A stretch of DNA of 64,000 nucleotides, from the NCBI GenBank assembly GCA_947095535.1, contig OX352774.1:249327825-249391824 (forward strand), given 5' to 3'. Position numbers and translations under genes: made by a program. Shown here piece by piece: positions 13,166-23,403 of the stretch (its first letter is position 1; every line of letters begins with the position of its first letter). The stretch comes from Poecilobothrus nobilitatus (Eukaryota; Arthropoda; Insecta; Diptera; Dolichopodidae). Under the pieces are notes generated by a model. The model had not been told where the DNA came from and did no database searches. It was given only the letters and a program-made list of their open reading frames with translations.

Positions 13166-16100
13166 AATAATAAACATTTTCAGTTAAACAAATTTTCTAT
13201 ATTAAACTTTGATAAATTATATGTTATAAAAATAAATTTTTTTTGTATGTAATCTTGTTCAATTATTCAAAGGGAATTAACACCATTGTTTTAAATATCC
13301 ATTAGGTTTACTAAACAATTGTTTTGTTTTGTAATTGAATATAATTCTTTTAAATTTAAACAACTATAGAAAATAAATTGAAAAAATAAAAAGAAAATAT
13401 ATATATAAAGGTTAAGTACTTAAAGCCAACATATACAAATGATTCTATTGTAATCAATATAATGCAACATTATTAAACTAAAATGTAGAAATAATTTATT
13501 TATTTTGTTTATTATTAAAAAGATTTTAATTGTAAATTAATAATGTAAAGAAAAATATTTCAAAAAAAATTCATAAGAATATAAAATTTTTTTAATTGAA
13601 TTTAAATGAATAAAAGATTATAAATTATTTTAAAAATTATTATAATTTAATTTGAATATAAATTTCACTATATTGTAAAATATTTTTGTTTATTCTATGA
13701 CCTTTTCTTTTATTTGTGTTAAGAATTTTCAACAATTTCTTCAAAACAAAAAACAAAAAAAGAAATATGCTGTTAAACATTATTATTATCCAAACACTCA
13801 ATACTCTGTCAACATACAATTACAAGTTTCATCTGTACCAAAAAGTATTGAAACAACAATGAACATATATATATAGTATTCAACTTTCTGCTTGAGGTTG
13901 TAGCAATTAAAGTAACAGAAACAAAATTCAAAGTTTTCTTAGAATAAAGTATTTAGTGGCATAGTAATAGGCCCCCTGATACATTCAAAATGACAACCTA
14001 CATAAAGATTTGGATGTAGCAATAGTTTATTACGTAGATATAACTAAAAAGTATGCCCAAAATAATCAGCAACGACTACAACAGCACATCAATGTGGGGA
14101 CTCAAAAAAAAAAAGCAAAAGAAAATGGTTGAGTTAATCTAATAATGAAATTATAACGTGAAACTAAAGAAAAACTAAAGCCGCATTAAAAGAGTTACAA
14201 ATTATAATATATGATAATCAAAAAGACTTTCGTGGTATAAGTACTTTGTATAATTTTAAAACGTAGTAAATTATAAGTAAGCCGGAATAAAATAATTTAT
14301 TAATGTCGGTGTAGGTTTGATACGGTACACATTGATAGGATTGATGCAGTACAAAAAAAAAAACTATGTTAGATTAGATAGACTTACGCCACTTGTCATG
14401 GGCTAATTATATTATCTTACCATCATAAGGACAAAAACTAAAAATAATTGATTTGTGTACAGAAAATTTCAGACTTGAGATGTTTTTAACATCATTTTCA
14501 TCATTCATTATTATTATTATCAAGGATAATATAAAATCTAATATTATTTTTAGTAATATCATAATCATCAGAAATATCACTCATTCAATTTATACAAAAT
14601 CAGTAACGATAGAACTAAGTATGGCATTTTCAAACATATTAATAGGATACTTATTATATAGGTATAATAAACATAAACTCAACTATAAAAACATTTATTC
14701 AAAACAAAAAAATATTTAATCGTTATTTATTAGGAGTTCTCTTTTGTTTCTGTTTTATAATTTTATTTTAAAGTGCATTTTTATATATAGCATTTTTAAT
14801 TTTAATTAAATATAGTCATAGCACTTTTTTGTATTCTATTATATCTTGTATTTCTTTATCATTCTTTATAAAACTGTTTGCGCTAAACAGTATAATAAAT
14901 AAAAATTTAAAAAGAACTATATGTAATTTTTCCAACTATTTAAGGACTCTTAACGTAATAATCTAAAACCATATTTTTAAAATTTTTTTCTTTTAAAATG
15001 TTTAAAATTTTATAAAAATGTTGCAATCAAATTTAAAACTAAGCAATATAATGATAAGAGACACACAGATATATAACATACACATATATATGTACTTATG
15101 ACTTAGGAAAATTGAGAAAAGTTTCACCCTAAATCAATTTTTATGAGTACAATATTAATTATTTAGAATAAAGGTATTTTAGCAACTTATACTCGTATAT
15201 AATTTTCTAACTTTTCATTTAAAATTTATATACTTATATACTTTAGATAAAGTTCAGAAATTATATCGCTGTAATACTCACGTTTTTCATTGAAAAAAAA
15301 AAAAATCATAGGAATAGAATATTAATATTTTATTACAAGTAATAAAATAAAATATATCAAAAAAAAAAAAATAAATAAAAAAGTAAAGTTTAAGAACTTA
15401 TCAATTATTTAATTCTATGTTTTTAATTATAATTCTAAAGCTAAAAAAGAAATAACAGAAAAATTTTATTAAAACATCAATAAAGAATAAACTTTTTTTT
15501 TTTCGAAAGAATTCATGAACTGGACCTCTGGACCTATGAATCTCTATTACTATATTAAAAAATATTAATAAACTAACCACATACAATCACATATAGTATT
15601 CATATTAATTTAAATGAGTATTTTACGTAATTTCCAAGGTCATGGATATATATTATTTTCTTTGTATACATATATATAAAAAAAAGATACAAAACAAGCA
15701 AAAAAAAAAAAAAGAAAATTTTGTTTAATCATAAAACAAATAAAAAAAAAAATAAAAAGAAACTTTATATTGCAAATCCTCTTAAATCTTTTCAAATCTT
15801 ATTTGCTTTCATTAACGTACCAAAATTCGATATATTATGTATATAATATATATATATATGTATATATGTATATTTTTCTTCAATATGAAATTCAATCAAC
15901 TTTTTATCTTATCTTTGGTATTTATTTAATTCTATTTCAAATTTTTTTTTTTTTTCATTTTCATTTCAATTTTTGTTTTCTTTTTTTTTTTTTTTTGATT
16001 TTTTTTTTTCAAATTGTATCTTTTTCTATCTTGTATAATTTATTCACATTAAATTCCTAAAAATCATTCATTTTCTCTTAAAATATACACAATATAATTT

Positions 16101-16594
16101 TGATTATATTTATATGTAATTTTTTTTTTTTTTTTTAATACATGTATATAAAAGTAATAAATAAACTTATATAATAAATAAATAAAAATACTAAAAACCA
16201 AAAATAAATAAAAAAAAAAATAGAAGTGAAAAGTTTTATCGTAAATTTCCTCCATTTAAGATTATATTTTATTTACTTATATCATTTTCTATTCTTAAAT
16301 CGTATATCCTATATTGAATGATTAACTGGTATTTTTTATTTGTTTTGTATTATTTTTTTTTTAATTTTGCCAGAAATACTACCACTATATCAGTACTACT
16401 TTTATTTACTACTACATATGTATCATAAGTCGTTTAACAATTTTTATATCATTAATTTTTATGTTTTATGTTATGTTGAATTCTATAATCATATTATAAT
16501 AAAAAAAAATATAAATGGGACATAAAATTAAATAAAAAATTTCGATCGTTATATTAATTGCCAAAAAAAAAAAAAATATTATTATTACTTTTTA

Positions 16595-16612
16595 TTTAGA
16601 TTTAGATTTAGA
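16595..16612 (-). repeat. Hexamer 3' tail of the LINE fragment
   Basis: Three perfect TTTAGA copies (TCTAAA on the LINE sense strand) lie about 40 bases beyond the ORF stop, where target-primed insertion would leave a tail. Confidence 0.55.
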
Positions 16613-17075
16613 TTTATTTTATTAGTCTTTAAACAATTTTACAATTTAAAATTATATTCTACATATATGCTCTACTATTATGATGTAGTTCATTGAAAAG
16701 TTGCACTCCTTTATATACATTAGTGAATTTTGTGTGATGGATTTTTTGTATATCGGTAGTTCAAAAATCTCCTCTGTTCCGTAAGTAATAATAACCAACA
16801 ACATATTCATTGTGCTTCTGTATATAACTGGGTATAATAAATTATGTTTTAGTTTAAACATGAGGATCAGTATGTTGAACTTTAATTTGCTTCTAACCTC
16901 TATCCATTTAAATGTACCTAACATATCTTTGATATGGGTTCTAATAACGCACTTTAAAATGATTCTAATAGTTCGATTTTGCAAAACTTGAAATATATTT
17001 TTGTGGGTTTCGTTACTTAAGAATAAAATTGAAGAACAATTGTTTAAATGTGGCAGTATAAGTGTATTATGTATA
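16595..17075 (-). pseudogene. 3' end of a non-LTR retrotransposon (post-reverse-transcriptase C-terminal region and tail)
   Basis: Reading the minus strand from about 17075 gives an uninterrupted frame to a stop at 16652. Conserved-looking phrases are HNTLILPHLNNCSSILF, then VLQNRTIRIILKC (about 16990-16945), THIKDMLGTFKW and FNILILMFKLKHNLL. From memory, the series SSILF - LQNRAxRIILKC - THIxDML - LKW - KQRLxLN - FKxKxxLLP is the region after the reverse transcriptase fingers/palm in insect CR1/Jockey/Daphne-type LINEs. The element ends at three TTTAGA hexamers (16595-16612), which on the sense strand are a short tandem 3' tail as LINEs of these clades have. It is 5'-truncated, with endonuclease and RT catalytic domains missing. 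Divergence at key positions and the A/T drift suggest it is old and dead. Confidence 0.72.
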
Positions 17076-17640
17076 TTTATTGCACAGTTAACATATTAAT
17101 GAATACAATTAACATTTTTTTTTTTGTTCGGTTCCCTAAAGAAGATATGAGCTAGCCTTAAAAATTATATTTGACATGATTTAATTGAAAGTCATATTTT
17201 GTGGAATGTTTCAGTTTTAATATTTTAATTGTATAGAGGATATAGTGTCCTAAGAGTGTTTTATCATACCTAAATATTGAAAAACAATAAGTGTTTTAGG
17301 AAATTATAGAAAACTGTTACTTTTCTTTGGTGTTAAAAAAAATTTTTAAATCAAATATATACTTAACTTTAGATAAAATATTCATTTTTCTAATATTTCA
17401 TTAAAAAGGAATAAAGGTTTAACTGTATTTAACATTATTTTCCACAAACTATTCACTATTTTCATCTATAATTGGACTGTCAGAAATCAAATCAACAATT
17501 TTAATTAGATTTAAAATTTTGAACTTTTAAAGTGACTAAAGAACTTAACAAATAAGATTTTATACTAAAAAACTTTTTGAATTTAGAATTAACAATTTCT
17601 TTTATTTGTCCAATATTCAAGATTTATATTTATAAAGACA

Positions 17641-18101
17641 TACCTCGTTTAGCGCTCAAGATGAGTTCCCCGAAAAAGAGCGTTAATAAAAAAAGAGTTA
17701 ATAGAGGTACAATAATTTTCAATAAAATATGAGGTTCGGTTTATTCTACAATTTTTTAAGAATAAAAAGAAAATTTTTGACAACATGTCATTTTTATTAT
17801 ACTTATAACCTCACCTATGTACTCCATTTTAACTAAACTAAAAAAATGAGTATTTAATAAAAAAAAAAACAAAAACAAAAAAAAAACATACTAAAAACAA
17901 AAAGCCTCGAATAAATTAACTTTAGTCTGATTTTTTAAATGGTTTTTTTCCCAAGAAATTTATTTTGTTTTAGAAATTTAAAATTTTTTTTTAAGAAATA
18001 TTAATATAAAATTTAAAAGAGAGGGGACCGATTCGAGCGCTATAACAAAAAAGCGCTATGAAATTAATAGAGCGCTAAAAGAGGTAGCGTTAAACGAGAT
18101 A
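17641..18101. mobile_element. 461-bp pogo-like MITE with imperfect terminal inverted repeats
   Basis: Left end TACCTCGTTTAGCGCT (17641-17656) and right end AGCGTTAAACGAGATA (18086-18101) are inverted copies matching at 14 of 16 positions, each bounded by TA. Extra AGCGCT words sit just inside both ends (for example about 18035, 18052 and 18071). The repeated CGTTTA/GCGCTATAAC style resembles pogo/Tigger-type ends, where the transposase binds subterminal repeats. The interior is A/T-rich and non-coding. Confidence 0.6.
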
Positions 18102-20578
18102 CATTAATTATTTTATATATAATTATATTTTATATTAATAATAGTATTGTTACAACAGACAAGCCATCTTTACAACTTTTATTTAACCTAATAAATTTAT
18201 TTACTCCTAAATATATGCAACAAGATACAAACAAATTAAATAAATCATATTTAGATTTTTTTTTATCTAAATTTTTCTTTATTTGTTTGTTTTTTTTTTT
18301 TTTTTGTTTCAATTGTATTAAAACTAAATATAAAAGATATTAAGTCAACCATAAACATTAGTAGAAGGCAACATATGCAACAAGAAATAACATAAAAAAA
18401 AAAAATAAATAAAACAAAACTAAAATTTGATGAGCACCTTCCTTCTTTCGAACTAAAATTGATGTTCATTTTAAGATTTATTTTCAAATCGAGAATCATA
18501 ACATATATAATATTTAAAAAAATTTACAACATGAATAACAATAAGAGCAATTCTTACAAAGATAAACTGAAACTTTTACAACAATAGATTATAAAAAATG
18601 AAATAATGTCGAAAAATTAACTTATTTTCCACATTAAGTAAAAAAAAAAAATGAATAAAAAAACTTAACAAGAATCTAAAGATATTTCATAATATAAAAT
18701 ATTTGAAGATATTTTTGTAATATGGTTTTATTTTTATTGTATACTTAAGTTAACCCAGTTATTGTTATTATTTATAACACAATACAGGTATGATCATAAA
18801 ACATAAATCATCTTAATGTGTACAATTTTTTTAATCATTGGGAAATTTTTTTTTTTTTTTTTTTTTTGTAATATCAACAAAAATAACAACACCAAAAGAA
18901 TAAAAGATGAAAAATCTTTTGGAAAATTTATTTGACCAAAAATTGAAAAAGAAAATATGAGATTTTGTTTTTCGTTTTTCCAAGTTTTAAAATGAACTGA
19001 ATTGGAACCATATAAAAAAACAAAATAATAATAAAAATTACCTTAAAATAACTTCTAAATTTATTTATTTTTTTTTTTTGTCCTTTAGTTCTGGAACCTT
19101 TTCTTTCATAATTTAATGGACTGAAAATTACAATTTGAGAGATTTAAACACCAAAGAAAAAAAAAACACATTATTTAAATATATTCTGAAAGAAACATTA
19201 GCAAATTCTATAGAAAACCTACATGTAAAAAAAAATTGATCTTTTATATACCTATCCTATATGATTTCTATATTGCGATAATCATTTAAAGATGAATCAC
19301 CTGAAAATTTCATCATCATCTGTTTTTATATTCTTATATTTCTTTGTTTAGAAAAAGATGAAAAGTTGAATATTATTGGACCGTAAAATCAACTTAACCT
19401 AGGCTAGCCAAAAAAAAAACATAAAGAAAAACTCAATCTCATTCTCTATTATTTAAAATTTTTTTTTTTATTTTTCATACACACTCACAACAAGCAAAAA
19501 ATGGACATTATATAATATAAAAAAAAAACAAATCTATAAGGTGAAAATTGTAAAATAAAAAGGAAATTTAAATGTATATATAGATTCATCTACATATGTA
19601 TATGTATAAATGTATATACCTGTAAAATATGACTATTGTTAAAGATGGCAAAGTAAATAAAATGAAGTGGTAATGATGATTTTATGCACAATATCTTCAG
19701 AAATGATTTAGTAAAAAAAAATTTTTTTTTTTAATAATATGTTAGTTAGAGTGATGAAAAGGGTGTTGATTTTAAATAACCTTAACCAAAAAAGTCATTT
19801 ATTCATTAAGTCAACCTAATTTTTATATGCCTAATAAACTGTTTGTGAATGGTATATATTCATATACGTTAATAAACTAAAGAACAAATCTTTCTCAGAT
19901 TTTCTTTTTTTTATTATCTTTATATTAAAAAAAAAACAGGGTGCGATATTAAGATCTTAAGGTTAAGGTTATACAAATGGATGATAAGGTTATGTAAATC
20001 ATTTATTTCTTCTTTTACTATTAATCAAAAGTTTATATTTTAAACCTCTTCGTTAAATGGAATCATAAGAACTAATAAGAATATAAATAATAAGCGATTT
20101 GCGTACTGACGTATTATATTTTTTGCAAAAATACTATGGAAACGCGATAGTTCTACATGATAAAAAAAAGATGATAAAATGATAAAAATCTATACTAAAA
20201 CTATCAAAAAAAAATTTTATTTTTGTAATTCACAATCTTTATCTTAAATCTCAATCTTAATGCATAAAAAAATTTTATGCACAATCAAAGACTAATCTAT
20301 ATATATCTATTTTAACTGTTCACAATGGTTCACAATTTTAATTAAACTATTTTCAATCAATTCTAAACTTTTTCAAGTTTTATATCATCACCCAGTCAAT
20401 ATTAAATTTGTGAAAATAAATTATCATTTTAAATTTTATACTCACTAATCAATTTTAAGATTATCATCATCCAATTTTGATGAGGTGTGATATTTATTAA
20501 CCTATATATTCATATATACGTATATTTATACCTATTCACACCTTTACATCTATTTAAAAACAAAGTAAATATAGATAA

Positions 20579-20609
<31 letters not shown>

Positions 20610-20885
20610 CATATTTTTTGGTTGAGGATGATTTTCATTTATTATGTGTGGCTTTTTTGGTCAGAATCAGAAAAATTATTATGAAAAAATGATTTTGCAA
20701 GAATCTCAAACACATACAAAATTTATTATTATATGAAAATGATGAAATAAGGTTTTTTATGTAATACTATTTTTATTTTTTTTTGCTTTTTGTTTTTTTT
20801 TTTTTTTATTATGAGGTATTCCGTACAATTTAAAAACAATTTTTCATATGAATGAAAATTATAATAGAAAGACCTGGAAACTATT

Positions 20886-20887
<2 letters not shown>

Positions 20888-20921
<34 letters not shown>
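20888..20921. repeat. TA dinucleotide microsatellite
   Basis: About 17 uninterrupted TA units. Confidence 0.95.
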
Positions 20922-20923
<2 letters not shown>

Positions 20924-21243
20924 TGAAAAAAAAACTAATTTATACTTTAGTAGAAAATTAAGGTGGAAAAAATAATTTATACGTGACGAATACATGTGAC
21001 CTTCACCAGTAATAATAAAAATAAAAAAAAAAATAAAATCTGAAAAACCTAAAAAACAAAAGAAAAATTTTGCCTCAATTTGAGTTTTTTTCTATAGAAA
21101 TGTTTTTAAACATTTATGACACCCTTATATTCTTTTCTTATCTGATATTGGAATTATCAAAAAGATTCAAAAGATTTGTTTGGCTTTTGTTTTTGTAAAG
21201 ATTATTCGGAAATGAGTTTTGTATAAAAGGAGCATTCCTATAC

Positions 21244-21244
<1 letters not shown>

Positions 21245-21270
<26 letters not shown>
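21245..21270. repeat. TA dinucleotide microsatellite
   Basis: About 13 uninterrupted TA/AT units. Confidence 0.9.
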
Positions 21271-21276
<6 letters not shown>

Positions 21277-21782
21277 GTATATTATTATGTATTTTCATTT
21301 TAATTGAAATGAAACTAAAGTACACACAAAACATTTTATGTTTTGCTTTTTAAAGATAAGGCATTCATTTTCTTTTCAAAATGAAGTGTGCTTTTGTTGC
21401 TCAACAAAAAATAATGAGATATACTGCAATAATCAATTATAAATGCATCATTGAATGTTGAATGAATAAATGAATGAATCATTTGCATTTAAATTAGAAA
21501 AGTTAAACAGGTTTTGTTTTTTTTTTTTTTTTTTTTGTTAGGAAAATTCTAAGAAAATTTCTTAACGCCTTGCAATTTTTAATTTAATTTTTTTGTTTTG
21601 TTTATGAATGAAAGAAAGGTTTTTCTTCGAAATTTTTTTTAGATTTATGAAAACTTAACAATTTCCTTGCAATATTATAAAACTTTATGATATTTTATTA
21701 TTATTAAAAAAAAGAAAAAGTTTCAGTTAAATCATTCTAAAAAAATTTTTTCCAAAAATTTTTCTATTAGTATTTTTCTATT

Positions 21783-21855
21783 TCCCAATATGAAATGCAT
21801 ATGAAATTTCTATTCTATTCCCAATATGAAATTTCTATTCCCAATATGAAATGCA
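21783..21855. repeat. Short irregular tandem repeat
   Basis: The phrase cccaatatgaaat occurs three times (about 21784, 21820 and 21841), joined by variants of ttctatt and gcata. Confidence 0.75.
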
Positions 21856-22132
21856 TAAATCAGTACAGAATGTATAAAAAAATATTATTAATCTATTTTT
21901 AAATGCAAACCTGTCAAATAGAAAATTTAATTTTTAGTATCTTTATATTTACAATCTTCTGAATTTATGTTATGAATCGAGTGATAAATTATAAAAACTT
22001 CTGCAACTTTAAATTAAATTATTATTTTTTTTTATTATTAATGGTGATAAAATTAATTCAACACATTTAATTTTTAACATAAAACGCCTACAAATTCTCT
22101 TTTATTTTATTTTATCTACATCTTAAGAAAGA

Positions 22133-22262
22133 TTAAATATCAAAGACACAGTTTTGAATTTCATCTTCATCAACTCTTTCAACAGTATTTTTAATTTCAT
22201 TTAATATACGAAAGTGGTTCTTTTGGCATCATAAAATTGCGTTGGTGGTGTAAATTTGATAC
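22133..22262 (-). pseudogene. Possible C-terminal remnant of a Tc1/mariner-type transposase
   Basis: On the minus strand two short frames run into one another. The first gives TPPTQFYDAKRTTFVY. After a one-base shift the second gives LNEIKNTVERVDEDEIQNC and VFDI before a stop. A charged helix of the kind L(K/N)xEIxNTVxxVDEDxIxN occurs near the end of many insect Tc/mariner transposases, after the catalytic core. The match is by feel, there is one frameshift and no catalytic residue is included, so this is tentative. An inverted repeat lies about 240 bp away (22503-22637) and could belong to the same element. Confidence 0.3.
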
Positions 22263-22502
22263 TATTGGTAATCATTTTTAAATGACAAGACACATAATAT
22301 TATATGACATATATTTTTGAACTTGATATAACATTAACATTATAAAATCTAAGAAATGTTACTATTGACTTTGGATTTATTCAGCCTTGAACATGAAATA
22401 CATTATATTTTTGTAATGAGTAGGAAATAGTAGGAAATGTATTTTTTTTTTATTTTCATGATTTATGTTGAATTTACATTAAGTGGCAAAATGTTATCAA
22501 TT

Positions 22503-22637
22503 ATATTGTCAATTATATTGTCAAGCTTTAACAATTTATGTATAAACACATGTCAAACTGGCTATGCCAGTTTTTGTCAAACTGTTTATTAGCTATAAAA
22601 CTTTTTGTCAATTGATTGACAATATAATTGACAATAT
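22503..22637. repeat. Inverted repeat with perfect 22-nt arms and an inner hairpin
   Basis: The left arm (22503-22524) is a double copy of ATATTGTCAATT and is perfectly complementary to the right arm (22616-22637). Between them lies a second dyad, AAACTGGCTATGCCAGTTT (22555-22573), flanked by two TGTCAAACTG copies. The unit is a compact nested cruciform or hairpin of about 135 bp, 280 bp downstream of the Ig exon in gene sense. It may be a small foldback element or an RNA hairpin in the intron. Confidence 0.7.
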
Positions 22638-22910
22638 GTCACTTTGTGCACAGAAGGCTTTAGGTGTAGTTAAAATTGAAATTGAAATTTTGACATTAAA
22701 TTTTTTTTTAAGCAGAAACTAATTTCGATAAAATGAGTTGCCGTTTTTTCGATTCAAAATATTGTTTAAATATAAGATTGTATAAAACTTATAATAAGTT
22801 TAATTTCTATATTAATTTCGGTTAATAGGCATTTTATATACAAGCTTTTCAAATAAATATAATATTGAATAAAAATGAATATTTTTAATAAATTAATTTG
22901 AAGTATGATG

Positions 22911-22917
22911 CACTTAC
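22911..22917 (-). other. 5' splice donor of the Ig exon
   Basis: The minus strand reads ATAG|GTAAGTG, a near-perfect U1 match. The exon leaves two bases (AG) of a codon, so the downstream intron is phase 2. The split codon would be Arg or Ser, and Arg would suit the family's SSNYR sequence. Confidence 0.75.
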
Positions 22918-23113
22918 CTATAATTTGAACTTAGTTGTATATCGCCAATAGCTACATTTTCAAATTTAACTGGATTTGTCGTCCATCTCGCCCAATAATA
23001 TGAAAATTCTGAATTTTTTGGCTGTTCATTAAAACGACATTTTAATATTAGATCTTCACCTTCTCTTGTATCTAGAGCTTCCTCGGCTAATGTTAATGCT
23101 AATATGGCTAAAC
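22918..23113 (-). CDS. ed/fred: Internal exon of an Echinoid / Friend of Echinoid-like Ig-superfamily cell adhesion receptor (signal peptide end and first half of Ig1)
   Basis: The exon reads open on the minus strand for 64 complete codons plus two bases at each end. It starts after a consensus acceptor (a T-rich tract then TTTTTAG) and ends at a consensus donor (ATAG followed by GTAAGTG). Residues 1-10 (LAILALTLAE) look like the hydrophobic end and cleavage region of a signal peptide. The mature start EEALDTREGEDL follows, then the first Ig cysteine in LILKCRF (residue 25), the tryptophan region YYWARW (38-43) and FENVAIGDIQLSSNY (50-64). From memory, this order matches the first Ig domain of insect Echinoid and Fred. 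Those are homophilic and heterophilic type I membrane receptors at adherens junctions that affect EGFR and Notch signalling. The second Ig cysteine and the remaining Ig, FnIII and transmembrane parts must lie in exons outside the window. I cannot separate the two paralogues. Codons are strongly A/T-ending but the frame is intact, so this looks like a live exon, not a fossil. Confidence 0.82.
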
Positions 23114-23141
23114 CTAAAAATAATAAGAAAAAAAAAACAAT
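23114..23141 (-). other. 3' splice acceptor and polypyrimidine tract of the Ig exon
   Basis: On the minus strand a run of T with one C leads to CTTATTATTTTTAG, with the AG at 23115-23114. The exon begins with GT, completing a codon begun in the previous exon, so the upstream intron is phase 1. Confidence 0.75.
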
Positions 23142-23228
23142 ATTTGTTTAATTATATATGGAAATTTATAAAAATTTTCAAGTTTTTTATTTTAAAATAA
23201 AATCTATAAATAATTTTAATTTCCTAAC

Positions 23229-23403
23229 TCAACTTCCTCTGACTAGGCAGTACATTAGTACTAAAGGTTGTATAACCTCAAAAAAGGGAAGGTGGTGTAT
23301 ATTGAGTTAAAGTCCCACACAGTCATACAGGACTATTGCTAATTTTCACTCCTCTATAGTGTCTTTCGATGATTCCCACCTACCCTCGCACAAAAAAAAA
23401 ACA
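23229..23403 (+). mobile_element. Possible short retroposon (SINE-like) with A-rich tail
   Basis: About 165 bases of nearly balanced composition stand out from flanking A/T sequence and end in CCTCGCAC followed by an A-run (caaaaaaaaaaacaaaa). That is the layout of a SINE or other retroposed RNA. The word GGTTGTATAACC at about 23265 weakly resembles a pol III B box, but no convincing A box was found. It lies 115 bp upstream of the Ig exon acceptor, so a splicing or regulatory element is an alternative. Confidence 0.25.

Larger units (their letters stand above)
1..22917 (-). other. Large A+T-rich intron downstream of the Ig exon, or further non-coding sequence
   Basis: No segment on either strand shows an open frame with Ig features, and the expected second half of Ig1 was not found. 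The sequence is poly-A/poly-T tracts, TA-rich stretches and the transposon relics listed separately. Stretches 1-3100, 4300-8200, 8900-11300, 11900-13080, 14420-16590 and 18110-22130 hold only low-complexity A/T sequence and tiny chance frames rich in Phe, Lys, Ile and Asn. That this is one continuous intron is inferred from the consensus donor and the missing next exon. Confidence 0.55.
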
